DNA of 64,000 bases from Algoriphagus machipongonensis (lineage in GTDB: Bacteria > Bacteroidota > Bacteroidia > Cytophagales > Cyclobacteriaceae). The position numbers and the translations under genes were made by a program. The notes beneath the pieces are model-generated. The model was not told where the DNA came from, ran no database searches, and saw only the letters and a program-made list of their open reading frames with translations. Positions 27,786 through 37,652 of this stretch are shown piece after piece; position 1 is the first letter of the stretch, and every line of letters begins with the position of its first letter. The stretch lies in assembly GCF_000166275.1 (NCBI RefSeq), contig NZ_CM001023.1:4033001-4097000 (forward strand), read 5' to 3'.

Positions 27786-27977
27786 ATGCTTAGTTTCTTA
27801 CTCTGGTGTATTCTTTTTGTCCTTTGCTGGCCAATAGCATTAATCGCCTTGATTCTGTATCCTATCTTTTGGTTACTATTATTACCATTCAGGCTACTTG
27901 GATTTGCAGTTGATCTGTCATTTGATTTGATCAGGAATATATTTATGCTCCCATTTACTTTGCTAGGAAAAAGGTAA
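27786..27977 (+). CDS. Small hydrophobic membrane protein
   Basis: A 63-residue protein with two or three hydrophobic stretches (LLWCILFVLCWPIALIALILYPIFWLL then FRLLGFAVDLSFDL). The composition is too non-random to be a chance frame, and similarly short hydrophobic proteins occur in Cytophagales. It has no recognisable domain. A hairpin-like stretch (AATGC...GCATT) lies upstream at about 27747. Role unknown. Confidence 0.55.
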   Translation: MLSFLLWCILFVLCWPIALIALILYPIFWLLLLPFRLLGFAVDLSFDLIRNIFMLPFTLLGKR

Positions 27978-27984
27978 GGTGCTT

Positions 27985-29814
27985 TTAATAATACTTTTTG
28001 ACTAGGTTCATGATTTTATGAAATACTTCAGTGTTTTCGTAAACACCCCTAAATTCATCTGCATGAGCTCCATAGGCAAAAATCGGCACCATTATTCCTG
28101 TATGATCATCACTATGAAAAGCTAACTCCACTGTATGGGAGGAAATATCCCCTTGGGGAATAGAAACTCCTCCTGTCTCATGATCTGCTGTAATCAGAAT
28201 CAAGGTTCCAGGATGTTCATCGGCGTATTGGATTACTTTTCCGATCACTTGATCAAAATCAAGCATTTCAGAAACTATCATCGAGCTGCTATTGGAATGA
28301 CCTCCTGAATCAATATTAGCAGCTTCCACCATCAGGAAGAAAGGCGATTCCTTTTGCTCCAAAAAGTTAAGTGCTACACTGGTGCTTTTTAATAAATAAT
28401 CCCCTCTTCCATCCAACTTTTTAGGCAAGGATCCATTGGCAGCAAAAAAACCAACTCGATCACCGGATAAATCCTCTAAGCTTTCTGCGAGTCTAAAACC
28501 TTTGTTTTTCAAGTTTTCCAACTCAGAAGTGAAATGGCTTTTCCCTCCACCAATAAATAGGTCCAAATTACTACTGGGTAAGTAGGCTGCGATCTGTTCT
28601 GAATCATCTCGCTCCGGGTGATGTGCATAGAAAGAAGCAGGGGTAGCTCCTGTTAACTGGTCTGTGGTTATAATCCCAGAATTAAACCCAAAAGCATCCA
28701 AAACATCTGGTAAATTACTTAAAGGGTTTCCATCAGGACCTACACCAATTGCTCTATTATTGGTTTTTTCTCCAGTAGCATAGGCAGTGGCTCCAGCAGC
28801 AGAATCCGTAGTAAAATCATCAGCAGCCTGAGTTTTTATCAAGCCCATATTTTTTAGCTGCGTAAGACTCAATTCATTGTCATTTGAAAATAGAGCAGCT
28901 GAAATCTGGGCAAGTCCATTACCATCTCCGATCATTAAAATCACATTCTTTATTGGAACCTGGGCTCCATCCACTTCGAATTTAGGTTGATATACTTTTG
29001 AAATTTCTGGATTTAGATAAACATTCTCTCCCAACTTACTTAAATACTCAGCAGCTGCGATTGGGTGGTCAGTATTGATATAATCTTCACCCATTTCAAA
29101 GAAAGCCTTCCAGGCAGATTTACTATCTGGGGATCCCCAAAAGCGCACAGGCTTACCAAAACTGTGAACCAAATCAATAAAATCCTGGACTTCTTGTCGT
29201 TCACTTTCTACCATCCTCCCTTTTCCATTCCATATAGAAAACTGTCGAAAGCTAAGGCTCACCATTCCTATTTTATCCCAAGGCAAATCTTCAGTCAACA
29301 CTTTACTTTGGTAATCAAAAAACATCCATTCAGGATACTTGGAGTAATCTTCAGGCTTAGGCCTATTTCCTGAAATAATCAGTTTTAGCCCAAATGGATT
29401 TTTTGAGCTATACATCATATTCTTATAGGCTTTCATGCTTTCTTCCAACACTTCCAATGTGGTATATGCCTCTGTTTTTAAATCAACAAGTAAGTGAAAG
29501 TTGATCTCTGTAATCAAGCCATTTTCTAATCCTTCTGTAATGGGATCCAAATACAAGCTTTCAATGGTTTGATCTATCTTGATACTTTCAGCTTCATGAG
29601 CCGCCATAAGCTTTCCATCTTTTAAAATCACATCCACCTCAATGGAGTTTGCTCCTGCACTAAAAGCTGTCCAAAAAGGGACCTTCTGCAGGTAATCGTT
29701 ATGAGAATGAATTTGAAAAGGGTTGGAACTCTGAGCAGTCAGCTTAAAAACTAAAGTCAGGAGAAAAAGAGTTGTTGATAAGAATGTACGCATTCTCAAA
29801 AATAAGGCATTCAA
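27985..29814 (-). CDS. Fused PLC-like phosphodiesterase and alkaline phosphatase
   Basis: A 609-residue secreted two-domain protein. After a signal peptide (about 8-27, ending KLTAQ), residues 33-270 have IHSHNDYLQKVPFWTAFSAGANSIEVDVIL and LMAAHE, the start of a GDPD/PI-PLC-like TIM barrel (H, E-D, H active-site pattern). Residues 290-609 are a PhoA-type alkaline phosphatase with VILMIGDGNG, the nucleophile serine in TTDSAAGATAYATGEKTNN, and ADHETGG. Both halves keep metal-site residues. The fusion suggests that a phosphodiester is cut and the phosphomonoester dephosphorylated in one polypeptide; this is inference. Confidence 0.85.
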   Translation of the reverse strand: MNALFLRMRTFLSTTLFLLTLVFKLTAQSSNPFQIHSHNDYLQKVPFWTAFSAGANSIEVDVILKDGKLMAAHEAESIKIDQTIESLYLDPITEGLENGLITEINFHLLVDLKTEAYTTLEVLEESMKAYKNMMYSSKNPFGLKLIISGNRPKPEDYSKYPEWMFFDYQSKVLTEDLPWDKIGMVSLSFRQFSIWNGKGRMVESERQEVQDFIDLVHSFGKPVRFWGSPDSKSAWKAFFEMGEDYINTDHPIAAAEYLSKLGENVYLNPEISKVYQPKFEVDGAQVPIKNVILMIGDGNGLAQISAALFSNDNELSLTQLKNMGLIKTQAADDFTTDSAAGATAYATGEKTNNRAIGVGPDGNPLSNLPDVLDAFGFNSGIITTDQLTGATPASFYAHHPERDDSEQIAAYLPSSNLDLFIGGGKSHFTSELENLKNKGFRLAESLEDLSGDRVGFFAANGSLPKKLDGRGDYLLKSTSVALNFLEQKESPFFLMVEAANIDSGGHSNSSSMIVSEMLDFDQVIGKVIQYADEHPGTLILITADHETGGVSIPQGDISSHTVELAFHSDDHTGIMVPIFAYGAHADEFRGVYENTEVFHKIMNLVKKYY

Positions 29815-30045
29815 TAGAAATTAAGGCTTGAAAGCCATGAATAAGTAAAGACTTAATATATCCATAAAGTAAAGGATCAAATGAACATAAATCCCAAAAA
29901 ACAAGAAACACCTAACCCATTGATTTACAGTATAATTTTAAACAATTCGATTTATTTTATCCATTTCAATTCATAACAATAAGTTGAAACCCTATGTCAG
30001 GGTTTTTGCTAAAAAAATTGATAATTGCAGACTAAACAGAGAAGC

Positions 30046-31125
30046 ATGAAACCCCTATTCCAGTTAATCCTATTTTTTGCTTGTACCCATATTTCATTGA
30101 ATCTAAGTGCGCAAGACCTTTCCATAAATCAGACTCAAGTAATCGGTAGCCATAACAGCTACAAAAGTGAAATGTCCCCCTCCTTATTAGAATATTTATC
30201 CAAGGTAAACCCAACCGCTTCCCAAAGCCTAGAATATGCTCATATCCCCTTTGAAGCCCAATTGGATTTAGGTTTAAGAAACTTGGAATTAGATGTTTTT
30301 CATGATCCTGAAGGAGGAAGATATTCAAATCCGAAAGGGTTAGAAATAATCAAATCCAGTGGTGAAGATATCCCAGATTATGATCCAGGCGATGCACTTT
30401 CTAAACCTGGACTAAAGCTTTTTCACGTCCAAGACCTTGACTTCCAGTCTCACTACCTGCTCTTTGCTAATGCCTTGAAAGCTTTGAAAAACTGGAGTGA
30501 AAACAACCCTGATCACACTCCTATTTATGTTTTGATCAATGCCAAGGATGGAAATATTCCAGGTACCCGCCCTGTACTTCCTTTCACAGCTGCTGCTTTA
30601 GACAGCATTGACTTGGAAATCAGAACACATTTGGGAATGGATCATTTGATTACTCCTGACTTGGTTAAAGGAGAATTTGAGGATTTGGAATCTGCCGTTT
30701 TAGCTGGCAACTGGCCGAAGCTTGATGATGTGAGAGGAAAATTCCTTTTTGTCTTGGATGAAAGTGAGGAGAAAATTGATCGATATCTAAGCGCTAAGCC
30801 TGAATTAAAAGATGCTGTGCTTTTTGTCAATAAAAAAGAAGGGAATCCTACTGCTGGATTTAGAATCATCAACAATGCTGTGAAGGATGAGGCTTACATC
30901 AGAGAGCTAGTCAAAAAAGGCTATATGGTCCGAACACGAGCAGATTCTGATACAAAAGAGGCTAGGTCGAATGACTATAATACCTTCGAGAAAGCCAAAG
31001 CATCTGGAGCACAAGTAATCTCAACCGACTATTATCTGCCATCTACCTTCTTCAAATCGGATTACAAAGTTAATTTCGAAGGAAATACTTTCGAAAGGCC
31101 AAACCCTATTTTGGTCAAAAACTAG
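30046..31125 (+). CDS. Ca2+-dependent PI-PLC-like phospholipase/phosphodiesterase
   Basis: A 359-residue secreted protein with signal peptide 1-23 (ending NLSAQ). The conserved start TQVIGSHNSYKS, SLEYAHIPFEAQLDLGLRNLELDVFHD and the later KLFHVQDLDF are characteristic of the Ca2+-dependent phosphatidylinositol-specific phospholipase C family (bacterial PLCc1 type), with catalytic His in GSHNSY and acidic metal ligands in ELDVF. ATG 30046 is preferred to a TTG at 30025. It is divergent from the fused phosphatase gene, and followed after 17 bases by a metallophosphoesterase, probably cotranscribed. Confidence 0.85.
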   Translation: MKPLFQLILFFACTHISLNLSAQDLSINQTQVIGSHNSYKSEMSPSLLEYLSKVNPTASQSLEYAHIPFEAQLDLGLRNLELDVFHDPEGGRYSNPKGLEIIKSSGEDIPDYDPGDALSKPGLKLFHVQDLDFQSHYLLFANALKALKNWSENNPDHTPIYVLINAKDGNIPGTRPVLPFTAAALDSIDLEIRTHLGMDHLITPDLVKGEFEDLESAVLAGNWPKLDDVRGKFLFVLDESEEKIDRYLSAKPELKDAVLFVNKKEGNPTAGFRIINNAVKDEAYIRELVKKGYMVRTRADSDTKEARSNDYNTFEKAKASGAQVISTDYYLPSTFFKSDYKVNFEGNTFERPNPILVKN

Positions 31126-31142
31126 AATTAGCTCTTCCCATT

Positions 31143-32975
31143 TTGAATAAAAAACAGCTCATACCCATCCTCTTCAGTGCCGCCTTTCAACTGGCATGTT
31201 CAAACTCCAACCTACAGGCCCAATCTCAGTCAAGAGAAATCGCATTCCTTTCAGATGTACACTTGCAAGATGTATATGCAGATCTTAATTCAGATGAATT
31301 TAAAGGGGTGTTAAACCCTAAAACTGGAAAATTTGCAACAATACGTACCATGAAGAGCCAGTTGAATTCTACTAGATTATTCAACGAAAATTATTTTTCA
31401 TTTATCAGCGCTTTGGAGGATTTAAAAACTAAAGGGATAAAGTTGGTGGTGCTCCCGGGAGATTTTACAGATGATGGGCAACCCATGAATGTTCTTGCTT
31501 TGAAAAAAATCCTAGATCAGTATTCCGCTGATTCAGGAATGCGGTTTTTCCTGACCACTGGAAATCATGACCCGGTAAAGCCCTTTGGAGGAATAGCCGG
31601 TAAAAGTGATTTTCTAGGAACTTATGGCGGGCAACAGGCAATAGCTGGTTCAAAGGAAGTTTATCCTAGCACCCATACAGCAATATCCGATCAAATTAAT
31701 TATTGGGGATACCCTGAAATCACAGAGACTCTTTCAGCCTATGGTTTTTTCCCAAGCCAAAAAGATATTTTTTGGACCCACCCTTTTGAGGAATTCGATT
31801 ATGATAATTACAATTTTGAGCAAGTTCAAGCTAACTCCCATCTAGAAAAAAGGGTGTACGCCTCAGGTGAAAATAGGCTTACATTGCCTGATGCAAGCTA
31901 TTTAGTAGAACCAATAGATGGCGTTTGGCTTTTAGCTTTGGATGGAAATGTTTATACTTATAGTGGAAGTGAGTGGAAAGGTTCGTCCGTAGGTTTTAAT
32001 CAGGCCGCTTTCCACAAAAATCACCAACTTGACTGGATCAGTAAAGTCACTTCCGAAGCAAAAAAAAGAGGCAAAACACTCATTTCCTTTAGCCATTATC
32101 CATTGGTGGAGTTTCATGATGGAGCTTCAGAGGAAATGAAGTCCCTCTTTGGAAACCAAAAATTTCAACTTGCAAGAGTGCCCCATAGAGAGACATCCAA
32201 TCTTTATGCAGCTGCTGGTATCCAGATTCACTTTGCCGGACATATGCACATAAATGACACTGGAATCTTTCAAGACCATAGAACCAAAAATACCATGTAT
32301 AACATTCAAGTACCTTCTTTAGCTGCCTTCCCCCCAGCGTATAAAACTGTCAAGACTACTGATGTTTCCAATTTGGAGATCGAAACAATTCCCCTCACCG
32401 AAGTTGACCATATGAATGAGTTCTTTGACTTATATCGAATGGAGCACAAGTGGTTATTTGAAAAACAAGATCCGGGAATTTGGGACAGTACAATTCTCGC
32501 CTCTCAGGACTATATGGAGTACACCCGAAATCATTTATTAGAACTTACAAAATCTAGGTTTATTCCATCGGATTGGCCTGAAAATCTTGCTATTCTCCTT
32601 CAGAACCTTTCCCCACAAGAACTGATAAACTGGGGTGAAATGAATGAAACCCAGGGTGAGAGTTTTCTTCAGGAAAAATTGAAAAAGCTAAAAGCAAGTA
32701 CCAAGAGTACCCTTCCTTATCATTATCTCATCGATGATTTTTACCTTTTGAAAAATGGGGATGAATTAGGGAAAGAGATGATTTCTGAAGACAGAATCAG
32801 ATTATATGAAAATATCTTCTACTCGTTAAGCCAAAAGAGTCAAGGCAAAGAACCGAGTCTGAATCGGGAGTTAAACCAGTTTTTCGGAATCTTCGAGAAG
32901 TTATATCATTCTAATCCTTCCGATCATTTTGCCATTGATTTAAAGAATAATACGATCAAGAAAATAGAGGACTGA
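31143..32975 (+). CDS. Secreted metallophosphoesterase lipoprotein
   Basis: A 610-residue calcineurin-like phosphoesterase. All five metal blocks are visible: SDVHLQD (D-x-H), GDFTDDG, GNHD, the second His in FSHYP, and GHMHIND (G-H-x-H). The start is TTG 31143, giving a signal with lipobox FQLAC (Cys19). A long C-terminal region past about 400 is helical and of unknown role. Its position with phospholipase-like genes suggests phosphoester scavenging; it could act on nucleotide or lipid-derived substrates. Confidence 0.85.
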   Translation: MNKKQLIPILFSAAFQLACSNSNLQAQSQSREIAFLSDVHLQDVYADLNSDEFKGVLNPKTGKFATIRTMKSQLNSTRLFNENYFSFISALEDLKTKGIKLVVLPGDFTDDGQPMNVLALKKILDQYSADSGMRFFLTTGNHDPVKPFGGIAGKSDFLGTYGGQQAIAGSKEVYPSTHTAISDQINYWGYPEITETLSAYGFFPSQKDIFWTHPFEEFDYDNYNFEQVQANSHLEKRVYASGENRLTLPDASYLVEPIDGVWLLALDGNVYTYSGSEWKGSSVGFNQAAFHKNHQLDWISKVTSEAKKRGKTLISFSHYPLVEFHDGASEEMKSLFGNQKFQLARVPHRETSNLYAAAGIQIHFAGHMHINDTGIFQDHRTKNTMYNIQVPSLAAFPPAYKTVKTTDVSNLEIETIPLTEVDHMNEFFDLYRMEHKWLFEKQDPGIWDSTILASQDYMEYTRNHLLELTKSRFIPSDWPENLAILLQNLSPQELINWGEMNETQGESFLQEKLKKLKASTKSTLPYHYLIDDFYLLKNGDELGKEMISEDRIRLYENIFYSLSQKSQGKEPSLNRELNQFFGIFEKLYHSNPSDHFAIDLKNNTIKKIED

Positions 32976-33276
32976 GGCAAAATCCTTAACGGACCAAAGC
33001 TAAAAAATGATCATCTTTTTTAATGTCAATCCCACCACTAATTATCTACCAATAACATTCCAGTGACACATTATAACCCGTATTAACATAAAGGTTCTTT
33101 TCTTAACTTATCATAAGATCATCCACAAATGCCAAAGGCATTTTCAGTATCAACCCCCTCACCTTTCATTTAAAATCATTCAAAAACAACCTTTCTCTAG
33201 TTAAATTAATAAGAGAATACCACAGCAATTGTGATAACTTAAGCCTTCATTTCAATTTAGATCATTTATAGAACTC
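32976..33276. other. Gene-free stretch upstream of the sialidase gene
   Basis: About 300 AT-rich bases. A small hairpin (AAATGCC, AAA, GGCATTT at 33127-33143) is the only structure I see and may be a weak terminator for the metallophosphoesterase gene. No RNA gene or ORF is supported. Confidence 0.5.
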
Positions 33277-34446
33277 ATGATGAGACATTTCTATTTAATT
33301 TTCTTGCTCACTTTCCTTTTGGTTGAGTCAAATTTCGCTCAGGAAACCGTCGTCTTCAAAGGAGGAACCGAAGGACATAAGGTTTATAGAATCCCAGCGA
33401 TCATTTCTCTTCCCAATGAAGACTTACTAGCCTTTGCAGAAGGTAGGGTAAATGGAAGTGACGATTTTGGGGATGTCAATTTAGTCTTGAAAAGAAGTCA
33501 TGATTATGGAAAAACTTGGTCTGCAATCCAAATGTTAGTGGACTATGATTCCCTTCAAGCAGGAAATCCAGCTCCTGTTGTTGACATGCTTGACCCCAAC
33601 TATCCTGAGGGAGTGGTTTATTTATTTTTCAACACAGGAAACAATCATGAATACGATATTCGTATGAACCGAGGTGTAAGAGAAGTTTGGGTAATGAAGT
33701 CATTCGATTTGGGAAAAACCTGGGAAGATCCTGTCAACATCACGAGTCAAACTCACCGCCCCAATAACCCCGATTTTAATCCAGATTATACTTTCAAAGA
33801 CGATTGGAGGCATTATGCCAACACACCAGGCCATGCCTTTCAGTTTCAGCAAGGGAAATATAAAGGGAGAATTTATATAGCAGCAAATCATTCCAAAGGA
33901 GATCCCCAAGATAATTTCAGTGAATATCAAGCCCATGGTTTCTTCACAGATGACCATGGTAAAACCTATGGAATATCCGAGCCCATTTCCATTCCAGGAT
34001 CTAATGAATCCATTGCCGCAGAGCTTCCAAATGATCGAATGATTATGAGTATTCGAAACCAAAAAGGGGATATTCGCCAAAGAATCCTTGCCTACTCATC
34101 GGATGGTGGGGATACTTGGGATTCAGAGGAGTTTGAAGAAGAACTCCCAGACCCTGTTTGCCAAGGTTCCATTATTTCACTCACGGATTCTAGGGGTCGC
34201 TTTATTCTGGTACATTCCAATAATGCAGACACATTAAACCGAAATAATTTATCGATAAAATTCAGCTATGACGAGGGTAAAACTTGGCCTAAAACTATGT
34301 TGATCGATGGAGTTGAAGATCCAGGGAAATCGGCCTATACAGCCTACAGTGATTTGGTAGTACCCAAGCAGAACATGATTGGAATCATTTATGAAAAGAA
34401 TAATTATTCAGAAATCGTCTATAAATGGATAAAATGGGTCTATTAA
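33277..34446 (+). CDS. Secreted exo-alpha-sialidase (GH33-like, BNR repeats)
   Basis: A 389-residue sialidase with signal peptide 1-21 (ending SNFAQ). The arginine-triad start YRIP (37-40), five Asp boxes (SHDYGKTW, SFDLGKTW, TDDHGKTY, SSDGGDTW, SYDEGKTW) and late YTAYSD (nucleophile Tyr) fit GH33 neuraminidases, including the acid residue in the SDDFGD segment. Releases terminal sialic acids from glycans. The gene is alone; a lyase/symporter operon that may use the product lies at 40661-44145. Confidence 0.9.
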   Translation: MMRHFYLIFLLTFLLVESNFAQETVVFKGGTEGHKVYRIPAIISLPNEDLLAFAEGRVNGSDDFGDVNLVLKRSHDYGKTWSAIQMLVDYDSLQAGNPAPVVDMLDPNYPEGVVYLFFNTGNNHEYDIRMNRGVREVWVMKSFDLGKTWEDPVNITSQTHRPNNPDFNPDYTFKDDWRHYANTPGHAFQFQQGKYKGRIYIAANHSKGDPQDNFSEYQAHGFFTDDHGKTYGISEPISIPGSNESIAAELPNDRMIMSIRNQKGDIRQRILAYSSDGGDTWDSEEFEEELPDPVCQGSIISLTDSRGRFILVHSNNADTLNRNNLSIKFSYDEGKTWPKTMLIDGVEDPGKSAYTAYSDLVVPKQNMIGIIYEKNNYSEIVYKWIKWVY

Positions 34447-34544
34447 AAATAAGTCTCTGACCTTCGAAATTTTAAAAACCTGATTTTTATCATTGGAAGG
34501 CTTTCTGGGAAAGTTTAGGTTTCCACTCCTTAAACAATAAACCC

Positions 34545-35009
34545 ATGAAAATCACCTCACAATTAGGACGTCTATCTTTATTCACCATTTATTTCTGGTT
34601 TGGCATCTTAAAAGTTCTTGGCTATTCACCTGCAGAAGCACTTGTCCAAAACCTTTTCAGCCAAACGATAGGTACTTGGCTTGATTTTAATCTATTCTGC
34701 ATTGGCTTCGGCTTTTTTGAATGTGCCTTGGGTATACTTTGGCTCTTTCCAAAACTCAGCAAAATCTCCCTTTACATTTTAATCGCCCATATGCTCACCA
34801 CTTTCTTACCTGTCTTAGTTTTGACAGAAGAAATTTGGCAGTCCTGGTTTACCCCAACACTTGTCGGCCAGTATATCATTAAAAATCTTGCTTTGATTTC
34901 ATTGGCCCTGTTTATTTCAAAAAGCTATGAACAAGAGCAATTAGAGTTAAAAAGAGAATCTAAATCATTAATGAAATTTGAAGGCTTTACCAGCAAACTT
35001 GTTTCTTAA
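34545..35009 (+). CDS. DoxX-like small membrane protein
   Basis: A 154-residue protein with four hydrophobic segments, RLSLFTIYFWFGILKVLGYSPAEALVQ, CIGFGFFECALGILWLFP, LYILIAHMLTTFLPVLVL and YIIKNLALISLALFISK. This four-helix layout and the G-x-LK-x-GYSP motif match the DoxX/DUF417-like family. Activity uncertain; some members are linked to oxidative or cell-wall stress. No cofactor motif is visible. Confidence 0.65.
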   Translation: MKITSQLGRLSLFTIYFWFGILKVLGYSPAEALVQNLFSQTIGTWLDFNLFCIGFGFFECALGILWLFPKLSKISLYILIAHMLTTFLPVLVLTEEIWQSWFTPTLVGQYIIKNLALISLALFISKSYEQEQLELKRESKSLMKFEGFTSKLVS

Positions 35010-35013
35010 AAAA

Positions 35014-35034
35014 AAGCCCGGTTAAACCGGGCTT
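35014..35034. terminator. Bidirectional terminator between convergent genes
   Basis: Arms AAGCCCGGTT and AACCGGGCTT with a one-base centre (functional loop forms by opening inner pairs). An A run precedes it, serving as a T tract for the minus-strand PhoD-like gene. It sits between the stops of both genes. Confidence 0.85.
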
Positions 35035-35042
35035 CACTATTT

Positions 35043-37652
35043 TCAGCTAAAATCAAAAATTAGGGGATCGGATTGCCTCTCCGCTATTTCAATCTTAGTT
35101 TTTTCAACCTTTTTCCTGGATTCTGTATCTATCAAAATAACCTGGAAAGGGTCATTTGAGAAAACCTTGGGCGTAAAACTGTCCCCTTTTAATCTAAGGG
35201 CATATTCTAACTCACCTGTTTTTTCATTGACCAACTGAAGCAAAGGCCTCTTCACTCCTCTTACCTGAATTTCTGGCAAATACCCAACAGCCTTTCTTGC
35301 ATAGTTGTCATCTTGGGAAACCTCAATAGGCCAGCCCTCATATTGTCCTGTGGGATTAGAAATTGGATCTACATTTCTTGGCCAACATTCAATTTTCATT
35401 TTCCTGTTAGACTTATCGAAGGTGATAATACCGTAACCTGTTCCTCGGTCATATATCCGCGAGGGTTCAAAACCGGTTTTATAAGGGTTCGCAACCGCAT
35501 GAATCGTCATCTTGTTTCCAAAGCCATCCATAAAATCACCGGTATTTTTTTCTTTCCCTGGGATCGGCTGATGGTCTTCTGAAACCTGTGGCCACCATCT
35601 TCTAGGCCAAAGGTTATTCAAGGCAGGTCCAGCAAAGGCATACCCCGAATCTCTAAACTCATCTACTCCATAGTGTACCGTACTTGCCAAATGTTGATCT
35701 CCCGCGATATGTAATGCAAAAGCTTTCCGAATAACTCTCACCGCCTCGTCTCTGCCTTTTTGAGGCCAACCATTGGAATCCATATCCGAAGTAGGCGCAT
35801 CTCCTGTGACATATTCGCCTTTTTCAGGAATGGCTAAACTTGGGACTATTGAATCTATGATACTCCCTTCAGGCAAAGTGGCAACAGTACAGAAATTTGT
35901 TTGCGAACAAACGGCTTTCATCTCTACTCCATTATCCCAATTTTCAGCCCAATTCTTTAAGAAATCCATCTGCCTTTGACCTAAAAGTTCAGCATCGATA
36001 TCATAATACTTTTTGATATCAAATTCGGTGTTTTGGATAAATCCATTCTGAATTTTAGCCTCTTCGGGAAGTACATTTTTAGGTGCTGATTTGAATTTCC
36101 TATCTTCTAAAATTGCAAAACTAACCCCGCCATAACTCCAGTCTGTGTAATATACATTGATCCCCTGCTTAACAGGTCTTGGATCATAAGGGTCCGGCAA
36201 ATGGCTGGTTTGGGTCGCTTGGATCATGTTGACCCATTCAGCTGCCATTTTATAGCCTCCCTGATCCTGAGCCACATACCCCCAACCTTGGTCAGAAGGA
36301 GCATGCTTGCCACCTTCACCCCAAACATTTCCATGATATACATCATGATCATCCGGAATAAATGCAGTAGGAACTTTTCTGAAAATATTTCTATAAGACC
36401 AGCCAAACATGTACCATTTACGCAGGTAGTCTAAGCTAGACTTTTCTATTCTATCTGTCTGGATTCCAAAACCTCCCGTACCCTCATAAAACTGGTCTCC
36501 AAGAAATAAGGCCATGTCAGGCTGATGCTTTTTGACATGAATGGATACTTCTTCATCTGGAAACCCATGATCAGCATTACAGCTAAACACGGCCACCTTC
36601 AACTCCTCGGTTGATGCTGGTTCTGCGGCGATCTCTCCATAAAAGTCAAAATCCTGATTCCTGTTTTTTAATGGGACTTCTAAATGAACTCGAAAAGGAA
36701 ATACCTTATCTTTTTGCCAATCCTGAATTCTAAATTGAGCAATTCGCCCAATTGGGTCTAAATCTGATTCCTGAATACTTTGCCAAGCCTCTCCTTCCTT
36801 TATTTGAAGTGAGATTTTCAGGCCCTCAATTTCTTCAACAGGAGCCAGTTGCGCCGTCATTTTCAATATTCCTTTATGCAAGGTGTACTGTGCAAAGCAA
36901 ATTGGCCCAAAAAGCTGATCTGCTTTTTCGACGATTTTATCTCCGCTAAACATCCAATCTCCAAAAGAAGCCAGTGCCTTTTCTCCTCCCAACTTTTGAG
37001 GGCAGTGGGATACTAAAGCTATATTCCCCACTAGTACTTCGGGATCAATATCGGATTTAACCAAACTTACTTGAGGGTCTTTTTCTCCAAGGATATTTGC
37101 ACTAAGGACTAGTTTGTATTTTCCCTCCGCATATTCTGCTTTCAAACTCAAATTGATGTCTTGGGCTAGATCGATTGTGTCTCTAGAGGTGTTTTCACCA
37201 ATAAATAATTGACCTGCCCCATTTACCCCAACATCAAGGCCTTCTCCGAAAACCGCAGCAGATCTATAATCAGGAAACCTTCCTTTCGCACCTAATCTAA
37301 AGCCAGCATAAGCCTCCGCTTTTCCTATGAGATCGGAATTATTCCAGAGGATTGAAACAGACTGTTCAAAATCTTTTGATGTATCTCCTAACTGATGAGT
37401 AAGCACATGTAGTGCTCGGTTGGGAGCAGAAATAACACAGCTTGCTTTCCCCTCAAGTAATTCCCAATCCTGAAGACGATTCCCCCAAAACTCCGGCCCT
37501 ATCCATTTCATATTGGGCCAATTTTCCCAGGTACTTTTAAATGCAGCCTCTTTAACCCCCAATAGTTTTTTGAGGCTTGTGAATGCTTGAGGTAAAAACA
37601 TTGGGGTGACAGAGCTTAGGGCCATTGCCTTTACGGCGGTTCTTCTTTTCAT
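35043..37652 (-). CDS. PhoD-like alkaline phosphatase, large form
   Basis: An 869-residue secreted phosphatase. The N-terminus has paired basic residues followed by a hydrophobic stretch (KRRTAVKAMALSSVTPMFLP), consistent with a Tat signal. The PhoD-type metallophosphoesterase core is at about 350-700, with FSCNADHGFPDEE, the metal site LFLGDQFYEG near 384, IPDDHDVYHGN near 436, and GDQHLASTVHYG. The N-terminal 300 residues are a beta-rich lectin-like region. Phosphate release is the likely role. Confidence 0.85.
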   Translation of the reverse strand: MKRRTAVKAMALSSVTPMFLPQAFTSLKKLLGVKEAAFKSTWENWPNMKWIGPEFWGNRLQDWELLEGKASCVISAPNRALHVLTHQLGDTSKDFEQSVSILWNNSDLIGKAEAYAGFRLGAKGRFPDYRSAAVFGEGLDVGVNGAGQLFIGENTSRDTIDLAQDINLSLKAEYAEGKYKLVLSANILGEKDPQVSLVKSDIDPEVLVGNIALVSHCPQKLGGEKALASFGDWMFSGDKIVEKADQLFGPICFAQYTLHKGILKMTAQLAPVEEIEGLKISLQIKEGEAWQSIQESDLDPIGRIAQFRIQDWQKDKVFPFRVHLEVPLKNRNQDFDFYGEIAAEPASTEELKVAVFSCNADHGFPDEEVSIHVKKHQPDMALFLGDQFYEGTGGFGIQTDRIEKSSLDYLRKWYMFGWSYRNIFRKVPTAFIPDDHDVYHGNVWGEGGKHAPSDQGWGYVAQDQGGYKMAAEWVNMIQATQTSHLPDPYDPRPVKQGINVYYTDWSYGGVSFAILEDRKFKSAPKNVLPEEAKIQNGFIQNTEFDIKKYYDIDAELLGQRQMDFLKNWAENWDNGVEMKAVCSQTNFCTVATLPEGSIIDSIVPSLAIPEKGEYVTGDAPTSDMDSNGWPQKGRDEAVRVIRKAFALHIAGDQHLASTVHYGVDEFRDSGYAFAGPALNNLWPRRWWPQVSEDHQPIPGKEKNTGDFMDGFGNKMTIHAVANPYKTGFEPSRIYDRGTGYGIITFDKSNRKMKIECWPRNVDPISNPTGQYEGWPIEVSQDDNYARKAVGYLPEIQVRGVKRPLLQLVNEKTGELEYALRLKGDSFTPKVFSNDPFQVILIDTESRKKVEKTKIEIAERQSDPLIFDFS

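Noticed and set aside
29815-30045. Pho-box search in the divergent gap between phosphoesterase genes
   Set aside because: No convincing repeated 7-mer boxes were visible by eye.
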